Assembly (NCBI GenBank): GCA_045576635.1 | Contig: JAZNGT010000036.1 | Coordinates: 32,917 to 96,916, forward strand | Direction: 5' to 3' | Origin: Congzhengia sp045576635 | GTDB taxonomy: Bacteria > Bacillota > Clostridia > UBA1381 > UBA9506 | DNA length: 64,000 bases | Shown: in pieces, positions 17,127-24,859 of the stretch | Layout: every line of letters starts with the position of its first letter | How positions within the stretch are numbered: position 1 is the stretch's first letter | Translations under genes and position numbers: made by a program | Notes under the pieces: generated by a model | What the model was told of the DNA's origin: nothing | Seen by the model: the letters and a program-made list of their open reading frames with translations, nothing else | The model's database searches: none

Positions 17127-17203
17127 GGCGGCATGGCTCAGCTGGCTAGAGCAATCGGTTCATACCCGATAGGTCGGTGGTTCAAGTCCACCTGCCGCTA
17201 CCA
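17127..17203 (+). tRNA. tRNA-Met (CAU), elongator
   Basis: A complete cloverleaf of 77 bases with an encoded CCA end. The acceptor GGCGGCA pairs with TGCCGCT (G1-U72 wobble, also present in Bacillus elongator Met). The anticodon stem ATCGG/CCGAT encloses TTCATAC, anticodon CAT. The absence of the three G-C pairs at the base of the anticodon stem and of a 1-72 mismatch argues against initiator tRNA. Confidence 0.95.
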
Positions 17204-17217
17204 ATTTTATATTGTAT

Positions 17218-17292
17218 GGCCCGTTGGTCAAGCGGTTAAGACACCGCCCTTTCACGGCGGTAACACGAGTTCGAGTCTCGTACGGGTCACCA
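17218..17292 (+). tRNA. tRNA-Glu (UUC)
   Basis: This 75-base cloverleaf has acceptor GGCCCGT with ACGGGTC, anticodon stem CCGCC/GGCGG around CTTTCAC, anticodon TTC, T-arm ACGAG/CTCGT and an encoded CCA. It lies 14 bases after tRNA-Met in the same transcript. Confidence 0.96.
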
Positions 17293-17294
17293 TT

Positions 17295-17324
17295 CGGAAC
17301 AAGTTTTGCTTGTTCCGTTTTTTT
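17295..17324 (+). terminator. tRNA operon terminator
   Basis: The stem CGGAACAAG/CTTGTTCCG (17295-17317) is followed by a run of T. Confidence 0.85.
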
Positions 17325-17325
17325 G

Positions 17326-17362
17326 TAAAAAAAAGCACTTGCGTTATTGCAAGTGCTTTTTT
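17326..17362 (-). terminator. Terminator of the ACT-PFL operon
   Basis: The stem AAGCACTTGC/GCAAGTGCTT is followed on the minus strand by a T-run. A matching T-run on the other side means it could work in both directions. Confidence 0.8.
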
Positions 17363-17372
17363 ATTGTTCCTT

Positions 17373-18731
17373 TTAATTTTTAAAACTGTGCACCGGCGCA
17401 GGAATTCTTCCGCCGCGTTTTATAAAATCGGTGCTTTTTTTATTGTTTACCGCCATAACAGGACCGGTTCCCAAAAGGCCTCCGAACTCTACAACATCGC
17501 CTTCCTTTTTACCCGGAGCGGGAATCACGCGGACTGCGGTGGTTTTTTGGTTTATCATGCCAATCGCCGCTTCATCTGCAATGATTGCAGAAATCGTCTC
17601 TTTCGGTGTGTCGCCGGGGATGCAAATCATGTCGAGTCCCACGCTGCACACACAGGTCATTGCCTCTAACTTGTCAAGTGACAACGCGCCCGACTGCGCC
17701 GCCGCGATCATACCTGCATCTTCACTGACCGGAATAAATGCGCCTGAAAGACCTCCGACAAAGGAAGATGCCATAATACCGCCTTTTTTCACCGCGTCGT
17801 TTAAAAGGGCAAGCGCCGCCGTTGTTCCGTGCGTTCCACACTGTTCCAATCCCATTTCTTCTAAAATATACGCCACACTGTCACCAACCGCAGGTGTCGG
17901 GGCAAGTGACAAATCTACAATACCAAACGGGACATTTAGCCGTTTTGATGCCTCACGCGCCACGAGCTGACCCATTCTTGTGATTTTAAATGCCGTGTTT
18001 TTAATCGTTTCGGCAACGACTTCAAAATCTTCGCCTTTTACTTTTTCGAGTGCGCATTTTACAACACCGGGACCACTGACGCCTACGTTGATAACGGTTT
18101 CTGCCTCGCCTACGCCGTGGTATGCACCCGCCATAAACGGATTGTCTTCTACGCTGTTACAGAACACCACAAGTTTTGCGCAACCAAAACCATCACGGTC
18201 TTTTGTGCGCTCCGCCGTTTGCTTTATGATGTCGCCCATCAGCGCCACCGCATCCATATTGATGCCTGCCTTTGTAGTTCCGACATTCACGCTCGAACAC
18301 ACAAGTTCTGTTGTTTGGAGTGCTTCGGGAATGGATAAAATGAGCGCTTTTTCACTTTTGGTCATACCTTTATGTACAAGTGCCGAAAAACCGCCGATAA
18401 AGTTTACACCCACATCTTTTGCTGCACGGTCAAGCGTTTTGGCGAGCGTTACATAGTCTTTGGGGTCTTCTGATTGAAGCACCAACGATGCCGGTGTAAC
18501 AGAAATACGTTTATTGATAATCGGAACGCCGTAGCGGACAGAAATGTCCTCTGCTACTTTTACCAAATCCTTGGCGCACGTTGTAATTTTATCATAAACT
18601 TTACGGCAGACTTCTTCTGTGTTGTCTCCCGCACAACTTAAAAGGGAAATACCCATTGTTACGGTTCTGATGTCGAGATGCTCTTCCGAAATCATCTTGA
18701 TGGTCTCTAAAATATCATGCTTGTTTAACAT
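17373..18731 (-). CDS. PFL-family / DUF711 (UPF0210) protein
   Basis: This 452-residue protein of the UPF0210 family carries the family segments NIGGFSALVHKGMTKSEK-like (in the form NFIGGFSALVHKG), VGVSGPGVVKC and GTHGTTAALALLNDAVKKGG. The fold resembles glycyl-radical-type barrels but there is no glycyl-radical motif. No biochemical role is established that I can name. It forms a near-universal pair with the ACT-domain protein 12 bases upstream, implying a sensor-effector relation. Confidence 0.88.
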   Translation of the reverse strand: MLNKHDILETIKMISEEHLDIRTVTMGISLLSCAGDNTEEVCRKVYDKITTCAKDLVKVAEDISVRYGVPIINKRISVTPASLVLQSEDPKDYVTLAKTLDRAAKDVGVNFIGGFSALVHKGMTKSEKALILSIPEALQTTELVCSSVNVGTTKAGINMDAVALMGDIIKQTAERTKDRDGFGCAKLVVFCNSVEDNPFMAGAYHGVGEAETVINVGVSGPGVVKCALEKVKGEDFEVVAETIKNTAFKITRMGQLVAREASKRLNVPFGIVDLSLAPTPAVGDSVAYILEEMGLEQCGTHGTTAALALLNDAVKKGGIMASSFVGGLSGAFIPVSEDAGMIAAAQSGALSLDKLEAMTCVCSVGLDMICIPGDTPKETISAIIADEAAIGMINQKTTAVRVIPAPGKKEGDVVEFGGLLGTGPVMAVNNKKSTDFIKRGGRIPAPVHSFKN

Positions 18732-18743
18732 GCTGTCGCCCCC

Positions 18744-19013
18744 TTACACCCTGTGCATAGAGGTAAACAAATCCTCATGTTGAAGATTTATCGTAACAGA
18801 AAGTTTTTTGCCGATTTCGTTCAGATCTCTGCTTAAATCCTTGGTGTGGATGGCAGAATCTCCCGTATCGACCAGCATAATCATCGTAAACAGATCCTGC
18901 ATAATGGTCTGTGAAATATCCAAAATGTTAATGTTTTGTTTTGCTAAGTATCCGCTTACATCGGCGATGATGCCGGTGCGGTCTTTTCCTACAACAGTAA
19001 TAACTGCTCTCAT
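18744..19013 (-). CDS. ACT-domain protein (UPF0237)
   Basis: An 89-residue single ACT domain, beginning MRAVITVVGKDRTGIIADVSGYLA. ACT domains bind small ligands, often amino acids. The start is set by the ribosome site GTGAGGA 8 bases upstream of the ATG at 19013; a longer frame to 19037 lacks one. It is the usual partner of the PFL-family gene downstream, and both are transcribed together. Confidence 0.92.
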   Translation of the reverse strand: MRAVITVVGKDRTGIIADVSGYLAKQNINILDISQTIMQDLFTMIMLVDTGDSAIHTKDLSRDLNEIGKKLSVTINLQHEDLFTSMHRV

Positions 19014-19192
19014 GGCTTTTTCCTCACTTTTTTGCAATTTTTTCTAAAATAGATTGTATATTTTTATCATACTACAAATTTACCAAAAAGTCCATTTTAA
19101 TTTTTGATAAATTTAATCTTTTAAAATAGAAAAATTTAGTGTATAATGATTATGAGAGAATATTTTGTGTAAAAAAGAAAGGATTGGTGTTT

Positions 19193-20116
19193 ATGGCAAA
19201 CGCTGTAAAGCTTTCTGCGATCGTGCAGGAGTACAGTCTTGATGTGGTATATGCGCCGGAGGGTTACGAAGATATTGATATCACCGTAGCAGACGTCAAC
19301 CGTCCGAGTCTTCAGCTCGCAGGATTTTTTGAATATTTTAACCCGAACAAAATTCAGCTTATCGGAAAAGTAGAGTATACATATTTAGAATCTCTTACCC
19401 CCGAGGAGCGATATCTTTCTTTGGAACGACTTATGAAAGAACCCGTCCCTGCGATTATCTTAACAAGAGATTTAGAACCTTTCCCCGAACTCATTGATTG
19501 CGCAACCAAATACAAAAGACCTGTTATGCGCACAGCATCCAGTACCTCGCACTTTACCAGTGCCATTATTTTATTCTTAAATGTAGCACTCGCGCCAATG
19601 ACACAATTACACGGCGTTTTGGTCGAAGTTTACGGCGAAGGTATTTTACTTTTGGGTGAAAGCGGCGTCGGAAAATCTGAAACCGCTATGGAACTTGTAA
19701 AGCGTGGTCACCGTCTTGTTGCGGATGACGCAGTGGAAATCCGCCGTGTTTCGAACAAGTCACTCGTAGGTAGCGCACCCGAAATTATACGGCATTTTAT
19801 TGAACTTCGCGGCATAGGTATTGTAGATGTAAAACGCATTTTCGGTATGGGTTCTGTAAAAGAGACCGAAAATATTGACCTTGTTATCAATCTCGAAAAC
19901 TGGAAAGACGGAAAAGCGTATGACAGACTCGGCATCGAAACAGAGCATACCGATATTTTAGGTATTAACGTTCCGTCTTTAACCATTCCCATCAAACCTG
20001 GCCGAAACCTTGCCATCATCGTTGAGGTTGCCGCAATGAACCAGAGGCAGCGCAAAATGGGATTTAATGCAGCGCAGGAGTTGAATGACCGACTCTTAGA
20101 ACAAATGGAACAATAA
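19193..20116 (+). CDS. hprK: HPr kinase/phosphorylase
   Basis: HprK phosphorylates HPr on Ser46 and controls carbon catabolite repression in Firmicutes. The catalytic His lies in MTQLHGVLVEV (His140) and the P-loop is GESGVGKS (155-162), followed by RLVADDAVEIRR; 307 residues. The start chosen has a GAAAGGA site 11 bases upstream; a longer frame to 19139 is not supported. A TATAAT box at 19142-19147 is the likely -10, with a poor -35. murB follows 25 bases later. Confidence 0.95.
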   Translation: MANAVKLSAIVQEYSLDVVYAPEGYEDIDITVADVNRPSLQLAGFFEYFNPNKIQLIGKVEYTYLESLTPEERYLSLERLMKEPVPAIILTRDLEPFPELIDCATKYKRPVMRTASSTSHFTSAIILFLNVALAPMTQLHGVLVEVYGEGILLLGESGVGKSETAMELVKRGHRLVADDAVEIRRVSNKSLVGSAPEIIRHFIELRGIGIVDVKRIFGMGSVKETENIDLVINLENWKDGKAYDRLGIETEHTDILGINVPSLTIPIKPGRNLAIIVEVAAMNQRQRKMGFNAAQELNDRLLEQMEQ

Positions 20117-20141
20117 CCATTCGAAAGGATTTTTTTAGAAT

Positions 20142-21050
20142 ATGGTTTCAAAATCGTTTATAGAAAAGGTTTTATCGATTCAAAAAACGAACGTTACGGA
20201 AAACTATCCCATGGAAAAGTGTACCACGTTTAAAATCGGCGGACCGGCAGACCTTTTTGTCTGTCCCAACGGGATAGAAGAATTTTCTGCGCTCATTCGT
20301 CTGTGCAAAGACGAGCACGTGCCGCTTATGGTAGTTGGCGCAGGTTCAAATCTTTTGGTCAGCGACAAAGGTATAGATGGTGTTGTCGTGCGCCTTTCCG
20401 ATGCGTTTGATTATGTAACGATAGAAGGAAATGCTATAACCGCAGGTGCAGGTACGTCGCTTGCAAAACTTGCCAAATCGGCACAAAAAGCATCCCTTTC
20501 GGGACTTGAATTCGCTTCCGGCATCCCCGGATGTGTAGGTGGTGCGGTTTATATGAACGCAGGCGCCTACGGCGGCGAAATGAAAGACATCATCACCGAA
20601 ACCACCTATTTAGACGAGGACGGCAACATCAAAACCGTGTCTGGCGATGCGCACCGGTTTGGCTACCGAACTAGTTTCTTTTCTGAAAATAAAACATACA
20701 TTGTGTCTACAAAAATGACGCTCACACCGGGAAGCGCAGAAGAAATCTTAAAAACGATGCAAGAATTAAACGCACGCCGGAAAGAAAAACAACCGCTTGA
20801 AAAACCAAGCGCAGGCAGTACGTTTAAGCGCCCGGAGGGAAGTTTTGCGGGCAAACTCATTGAAGACGCCGGCTTAAAAGGCTTTACGATAGGCGGCGCA
20901 AGTGTGTCAGAAAAACACGCAGGCTTTTTAATAAGTAATGGCTCTGCCACCTGTGACGATGTATTGGCGCTCATCGATGCCGTACAAAAAAAGGTGTATG
21001 ACAAATTCGGCGTTATGTTAGAGCCCGAAATTAAAATAATAGGAAGATAA
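20142..21050 (+). CDS. murB: UDP-N-acetylenolpyruvoylglucosamine reductase
   Basis: MurB reduces UDP-GlcNAc-enolpyruvate to UDP-MurNAc in peptidoglycan synthesis. FAD-binding segments GAGSNLLVSDKGIDGVV and SGIPGCVGGAVYMNAGAYGGE and the catalytic-region SAGSTFKRPEG mark a type II enzyme; 302 residues. It lies just downstream of hprK, a pairing seen in Clostridia. Confidence 0.96.
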   Translation: MVSKSFIEKVLSIQKTNVTENYPMEKCTTFKIGGPADLFVCPNGIEEFSALIRLCKDEHVPLMVVGAGSNLLVSDKGIDGVVVRLSDAFDYVTIEGNAITAGAGTSLAKLAKSAQKASLSGLEFASGIPGCVGGAVYMNAGAYGGEMKDIITETTYLDEDGNIKTVSGDAHRFGYRTSFFSENKTYIVSTKMTLTPGSAEEILKTMQELNARRKEKQPLEKPSAGSTFKRPEGSFAGKLIEDAGLKGFTIGGASVSEKHAGFLISNGSATCDDVLALIDAVQKKVYDKFGVMLEPEIKIIGR

Positions 21051-21054
21051 ATTT

Positions 21055-21089
21055 TGAAAGGGCGAAGAAATGCATACTTCGCCCTTTCA
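21055..21089 (+). terminator. Hairpin after murB, possible terminator
   Basis: A 13-bp perfect stem (21055-21067 with 21077-21089). It is followed by AAAAAT and not by a clean T-run, so termination is uncertain. Confidence 0.45.
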
Positions 21090-21175
21090 AAAATCCACCA
21101 CATATAGCGGAAATTTTCTTATTGCACACAAAACCTTGACGTACAGAAAAAAACGCGATTTTTTGTAAAAAACCC

Positions 21176-21209
21176 TTGACACTACTGTGTTTTTATGATA
21201 TATTATAAT
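21176..21209 (+). promoter_or_regulatory. Promoter of rpmG-secE-nusG
   Basis: TTGACA (21176-21181) is followed after 17 bases by TATATT (21199-21204); an overlapping TATAAT at 21204-21209 would give a 22-base gap, so the first is preferred. Confidence 0.75.
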
Positions 21210-21303
21210 GTGCTTGAAATAGATAGGTTCTTTTTTTTTGCGCGCAGAAAAAAACACCTTGAATGAAAAAGTTTCAAAAAGAAATGCTTAGGAGGCGTCA
21301 AAT

Positions 21304-21453
21304 ATGAGAACAAAAATTACTCTCGCATGCACAGAATGCAAACAGAGAAATTATGACACCATGAAGGAAAAGAAAAACACACCTGACAGATTGGAGTTTA
21401 ACAAATATTGCAGATTCTGCAAAAAACACACACTCCACAGGGAAACAAAATAA
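21304..21453 (+). CDS. rpmG: 50S ribosomal protein L33
   Basis: A 49-residue L33 with the zinc-ribbon cysteine pairs CTEC and CRFC and the ending HRETK. AGGAGG lies 8 bases upstream of the ATG. L33 of this type precedes secE in many Firmicutes, and here starts the secE-nusG operon. Presence of both CxxC pairs makes this the zinc-binding form. Confidence 0.95.
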   Translation: MRTKITLACTECKQRNYDTMKEKKNTPDRLEFNKYCRFCKKHTLHRETK

Positions 21454-21493
21454 TTTTCCGAAAATTTTGAATTTCAGTAAGGATGTGAACGTT

Positions 21494-21706
21494 ATGGCAG
21501 AAACTACACAGAAGGCAAAAAAAGGTCCCGGCAAAATTGCGACATATTTCCGCGAACTGAAAGCCGAATTCAAAAGAGTCGTATGGCCGAGCTTTAAGCG
21601 TGTAAGAAACAACACAGGCGTTGTTATTACGTTTATTATTGTACTTGGCGTATTTGTTGCTTTGGTTGATCTCGGGTTCACGTATCTGCTTTCTTTCTTA
21701 AAGTAA
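21494..21706 (+). CDS. secE: Preprotein translocase subunit SecE
   Basis: A 70-residue protein with the amphipathic segment YFRELKAEFKRVVWPSFKRV and a single C-terminal membrane helix, the short Gram-positive form of SecE that clamps SecY. The ATG at 21494 follows AAGGA; a longer in-frame start at 21467 overlaps no ribosome site. Confidence 0.95.
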   Translation: MAETTQKAKKGPGKIATYFRELKAEFKRVVWPSFKRVRNNTGVVITFIIVLGVFVALVDLGFTYLLSFLK

Positions 21707-21745
21707 GCAGCGTTTTATCACAATCGCGCGCGTTACGCGCATAGG

Positions 21746-21785
21746 AAAAGGAGGCAAAAAGAGGCTTTGCTTCTTTTGGACAAAT
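21746..21785 (+). promoter_or_regulatory. nusG ribosome site separated from the start by a hairpin
   Basis: AAAAGGAGG (21746-21754) is 31 bases from the nusG ATG, too far for direct use. The intervening CAAAAAGA...TTCTTTTG (21755-21778) can fold into a hairpin, leaving GACAAAT, 7 bases, between it and the ATG. No alternative ATG, GTG or TTG lies in frame between. Confidence 0.6.
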
Positions 21786-22307
21786 ATGGCTGAAGATGCA
21801 AAATGGTATGTAGTGCATACGTTTTCAGGATATGAAAAAAAAGTTCAGACCGATTTGGAAAAAACCATCGAAAACCGCGGCCTCCAAGATTTGATTTTGG
21901 AAGTGCAGGTGCCGATGGAAGAAGTCGTTGAACAAAAAGGAAACGAACAGAAAGTCGTGCAGAAAAAACTTTTGCCCGGTTACGTTATGGTAAAAATGAT
22001 TATGACCGACGATACGTGGTATATCATCCGTAACACCCGCGGCGTTACCGGTTTTGTAGGCCCCGGCTCAAAGCCTGTGCCGCTCACCGAAGAAGAAGTG
22101 CACGCAATGGGCATCGAACGCAGAGTGATCGAAGTTAACTTTGGTGTTGGTGCATCCGTTCGCGTTACAGACGGCGCATTCTCCGATTTTGTCGGCGTGG
22201 TTGATGAAATCAACACAGAAAAGCAGACCGTTCGCGTTATCGTTTCTATGTTCGGCCGTGAAACACCTGTTGAACTTGATTTTTCACAGATTGAAGTATT
22301 AAATTAA
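21786..22307 (+). CDS. nusG: Transcription termination/antitermination factor NusG
   Basis: 173 residues with an N-terminal NGN domain (KWYVVHTFSGYEKKVQTDLEK, LLPGYVMVKM, RNTRGVTGFVGPG) and a C-terminal KOW domain (VTDGAFSDFVGVVDEIN). It binds RNA polymerase and controls pausing and elongation. It follows secE in the usual order; its ribosome site arrangement is unusual (see separate entry). Confidence 0.96.
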   Translation: MAEDAKWYVVHTFSGYEKKVQTDLEKTIENRGLQDLILEVQVPMEEVVEQKGNEQKVVQKKLLPGYVMVKMIMTDDTWYIIRNTRGVTGFVGPGSKPVPLTEEEVHAMGIERRVIEVNFGVGASVRVTDGAFSDFVGVVDEINTEKQTVRVIVSMFGRETPVELDFSQIEVLN

Positions 22308-22389
22308 ACCGATTAAACGCAGACGAACGTCTGCTTTAATACTGCATAAGTATAACGCTTATGCCGATGACGCAAGGTACGCCTTGCGC

Positions 22390-22425
22390 GTGGGAGGACG
22401 GGAAGGTCCCGTTCGCCATTACCAC
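22390..22425 (+). promoter_or_regulatory. Putative L1-binding leader site before rplK
   Basis: GTGGGAGG, a short hairpin (ACGGGA/TCCCGT) and a closing ACCAC give a compact structure resembling the L1-binding site of 23S rRNA. A very similar motif lies before rplA (22892-22922). L1 autoregulation through this site is known for L11-L1 operons; application here is inferred. Confidence 0.6.
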
Positions 22426-22450
22426 ATTTGTATAAGAGGAGGTGCACAAG

Positions 22451-22876
22451 ATGGCACAAAAAATTGCAGGTTACATCAAATTGCAGATTCCCGCAGGTAA
22501 AGCTACTCCGGCTCCCCCGGTTGGTCCTGCTTTGGGTCAGCACGGTGTAAACATCGTTCAGTTCACAAAGGAGTTTAACGAAAAAACAGCAAAGGACGCA
22601 GGCTTAATTATTCCTGTTGTTATTACAGTTTATGCTGACAGATCCTTTACATTTATCACAAAAACTCCCCCGGCGGCTGTACTTTTAAAGAAAGCCGCAA
22701 AAATCGAAAAGGCTTCAGGTACACCCAACAAAGCAAAAGTTGCAACTGTAAGCAAAGACGTTGTAAAACAGATTGCTGAACAGAAAATGCCCGACTTAAA
22801 CGCAGCATCTTTAGAAGCTGCTATGAGCATGATTGCAGGTACTGCAAGAAGTATGGGTATCGTTGTCGAAGACTAA
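22451..22876 (+). CDS. rplK: 50S ribosomal protein L11
   Basis: 141 residues, with the Pro-rich N-terminal segment GKATPAPPVGPALGQHGVNI that contacts thiopeptide antibiotics and the C-terminal RNA-binding domain (KKAAKIEKASGTPNKAKVATVS). It forms the GTPase-associated centre of the large subunit. The ATG at 22451 has AGAGGAGGTG upstream; an in-frame start at 22442 overlaps that site. Confidence 0.97.
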   Translation: MAQKIAGYIKLQIPAGKATPAPPVGPALGQHGVNIVQFTKEFNEKTAKDAGLIIPVVITVYADRSFTFITKTPPAAVLLKKAAKIEKASGTPNKAKVATVSKDVVKQIAEQKMPDLNAASLEAAMSMIAGTARSMGIVVED

Positions 22877-22891
22877 TTCGATTGTTAAAAA

Positions 22892-22922
22892 GTGGGAGAG
22901 CGGTTACCGCTTGTCTGACCAC
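22892..22922 (+). promoter_or_regulatory. Putative L1-binding site before rplA
   Basis: GTGGGAG, the hairpin AGCGGT/ACCGCT and ACCAC repeat the architecture of the site before rplK. It ends 4 bases before the AGGAGG of rplA, well placed for translational feedback by L1. Confidence 0.65.
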
Positions 22923-22939
22923 AGAAGGAGGAAACTTAA

Positions 22940-23635
22940 ATGTTTAGAGGTAAAAATTATAAAGAAAGCGCAAAGCTTATCGAAAAAACAAAGCTTTATG
23001 ACGCTGACGAAGCATTAGACCTCGTTGTAAAAGCGTCGAAAGCAAAATTTGACGAAACAGTTGAAGTACACGTACGTCTGGGCGTTGACTCAAGACACGC
23101 AGATCAGCAGGTACGTGGTGCAATCGTTCTGCCGCACGGTACCGGTAAGGTAGCACGTGTATTGGTATTTGCAAAAGGCGAAAAGGCTGACGAAGCAGAA
23201 AAAGCCGGTGCAGATTTTGTAGGTGCAGAAGAACTGATTCCGAAAATCCAGAACGAAAACTGGTTTGACTATGACGTTGTTGTAGCAACACCCGACATGA
23301 TGGGCGTTGTTGGTCGTTTGGGTAAAGTTTTAGGTCCGAAAGGTTTAATGCCCAGCCCGAAGGCAGGTACCGTTACAATGGACGTTACCAAAGCAGTTAA
23401 CGAAATCAAGTCCGGTAAAGTTGAATACCGTCTTGATAAAACAAATATCATCCACTGCCCTGTTGGTAAAGTTTCTTTCGGCAAAGAAAAACTTGCTGAA
23501 AACTTTAATGCACTGCTTTCTGCTATCATCAAAGCAAAACCGGCAGCTGCTAAGGGTCAGTACATTAAGAGTTGTGTGGTTGCTTCTACAATGGGCCCCG
23601 GCGTAAAAATTAATCAGACAAAATTATCTGACTAA
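22940..23635 (+). CDS. rplA: 50S ribosomal protein L1
   Basis: 231 residues of the L1 stalk protein, with FDETVEVHVRLGVD, RGAIVLPHGTGK, GPKGLMPSPKAGTVT and a C-terminal MGPGVKIN. It also likely represses its own operon through the two leader motifs. It is followed not by readthrough alone but by a new promoter for rplJL. Confidence 0.97.
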   Translation: MFRGKNYKESAKLIEKTKLYDADEALDLVVKASKAKFDETVEVHVRLGVDSRHADQQVRGAIVLPHGTGKVARVLVFAKGEKADEAEKAGADFVGAEELIPKIQNENWFDYDVVVATPDMMGVVGRLGKVLGPKGLMPSPKAGTVTMDVTKAVNEIKSGKVEYRLDKTNIIHCPVGKVSFGKEKLAENFNALLSAIIKAKPAAAKGQYIKSCVVASTMGPGVKINQTKLSD

Positions 23636-23642
23636 TTTTTGC

Positions 23643-23671
23643 TTGACATAGCAATTAAGGTATGATATAAT
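23643..23671 (+). promoter_or_regulatory. rplJ-rplL promoter
   Basis: TTGACA (23643-23648) and TATAAT (23666-23671) with a 17-base spacer, a full consensus, starting 8 bases after rplA. Confidence 0.88.
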
Positions 23672-23679
23672 AAGCAAAG

Positions 23680-23805
23680 TTCAATATTTTTCCGCAGACA
23701 GCAGGCGCCTTTTGGCTTAAACTTGCCCGCCGAGGAAATGCTTTAAATCAACATTTATGGCTTTTCTTCGCTTGCGGAGAAAAGCCTTTTAAATTTATCA
23801 CAGCG
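23680..23805 (+). promoter_or_regulatory. L10 leader with attenuator
   Basis: The leader carries the L10 hallmark sequences CAGACAGCAGGCGCC, GGCTTAA and CCCGCCGAGGAAAT, where the L10(L12)4 complex binds. Downstream, 23759-23786 forms a strong hairpin followed by TTTT (to 23790), suitable as an attenuator. This fits the known autoregulation of rplJL in Firmicutes. Confidence 0.85.
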
Positions 23806-23819
23806 AGGTGAAAAAAAAG

Positions 23820-24320
23820 ATGCCAAGTGAAAAAATTCTCCAGCAGAAACAGCAGTTGGTCGCTGACCTTTCTGAAAAGTTAAAATCTGCTGCTGCCGGC
23901 GTATTTGTTGACTACTGCGGTCTTACCGTAGAAGAAGATACAATTCTCCGTAACAAAATGCGTGAAGCCGGTATCGAATACACCGTTGTTAAGAACACAC
24001 TCACAAAACGTGCTGCAAATGAAGCAGGTTACACAGAGTTTGATGAAATCTTAAACGGACCTACCGCATTAGCACTCAGTTTTGACGATGTTGTTGCTCC
24101 TGCAAGAGTTGTTGCAGACTTTGCAAAGGATCATGACATTTTCGAAATCAAAGCCGGCTTTATGGACGGTCGTGCAATGTCTTTAGAAGAAGTTACTGCA
24201 CTCAGTAAGATCCCCTCAAAGGATACACTGTATGCTATGCTTGCAGGTGGCTTGAACGCTACTATTTCTGGTCTTGCCAGAGCGATTGACGCTGTTAGAG
24301 AGCAGAAAGAAACTGCATAA
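23820..24320 (+). CDS. rplJ: 50S ribosomal protein L10
   Basis: 166 residues: N-terminal rRNA-binding domain (SEKLKSAAAGVFVDYCGLTVEE, YTVVKNTLTKRAA) and a C-terminal helix that carries L7/L12 dimers. The ATG at 23820 has GCGAGGTG upstream; the GTG at 23808 lies within that ribosome site and is rejected. Confidence 0.96.
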   Translation: MPSEKILQQKQQLVADLSEKLKSAAAGVFVDYCGLTVEEDTILRNKMREAGIEYTVVKNTLTKRAANEAGYTEFDEILNGPTALALSFDDVVAPARVVADFAKDHDIFEIKAGFMDGRAMSLEEVTALSKIPSKDTLYAMLAGGLNATISGLARAIDAVREQKETA

Positions 24321-24372
24321 TTTTATGTAAAAAACAAAAAGATTTAAAAACATATTTAGGAGGAAAATTAAA

Positions 24373-24747
24373 ATGAGTGAAAAAATTACTGCTATGATTG
24401 AAGAAATTAAAGCTCTTACCGTTTTAGAATTATCTGAACTCGTAAAAGCAATCGAAGAAGAATTCGGCGTAAGCGCAGCTGCTCCCGTAGCTGTTGTAGG
24501 CGCTGCTGCACCTGGTGCTGCTGCTGCTGAAGAAAAGACAGAGTTTGACGTAGAACTCACAGAAGCTGGCGCAGAAAAAGTTAAGGTTATCAAGGTTGTT
24601 CGTGAAGTAACAGGTCTTGGCCTTAAAGAAGCAAAAGATATGGTTGACGGCGCTCCGAAAGTTATCAAAGAAGCTGCTTCCAAAGAATCTGCTGAAGAAA
24701 TCAAAGCAAAACTCGAAGAAGTTGGCGCAAAAGTTACACTTAAATAA
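24373..24747 (+). CDS. rplL: 50S ribosomal protein L7/L12
   Basis: 124 residues: an N-terminal dimerisation domain, an Ala-rich hinge, and the factor-binding C-terminal domain ending VTLK, with TGLGLKEAKDMVDGAPK. TAGGAGG precedes the ATG. It ends the operon: a terminator follows, and rpoB is not next as it usually is. Confidence 0.97.
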   Translation: MSEKITAMIEEIKALTVLELSELVKAIEEEFGVSAAAPVAVVGAAAPGAAAAEEKTEFDVELTEAGAEKVKVIKVVREVTGLGLKEAKDMVDGAPKVIKEAASKESAEEIKAKLEEVGAKVTLK

Positions 24748-24761
24748 TTTAAGTACATTTA

Positions 24762-24796
24762 AAACAGGTCATGCCCCGCGCATGGCCTGTTTTTTT
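24762..24796 (+). terminator. rplJL terminator
   Basis: The stem AAACAGGTCATG / CATGGCCTGTTT (24762-24773 with 24781-24792) ends in an eight-base T-run. Confidence 0.9.
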
Positions 24797-24798
24797 GC

Positions 24799-24827
24799 TT
24801 GCTTTTTTTGTAAAATAACGATATAAT
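24799..24827 (+). promoter_or_regulatory. Promoter of the SLH protein gene
   Basis: TTGCTT (24799-24804), 17 bases, TATAAT (24822-24827). It lies directly after the rplL terminator. Confidence 0.65.
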
Positions 24828-24859
24828 ATAGGAAACAAGCGCAACTGGGAGGCGTTATT

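Noticed and set aside
17127..17203. Initiator tRNA-Met or tRNA-Ile with CAU anticodon
   Set aside because: No G-C triple in the anticodon stem and a full sequence pattern like Bacillus elongator Met, including the G1-U72 pair.
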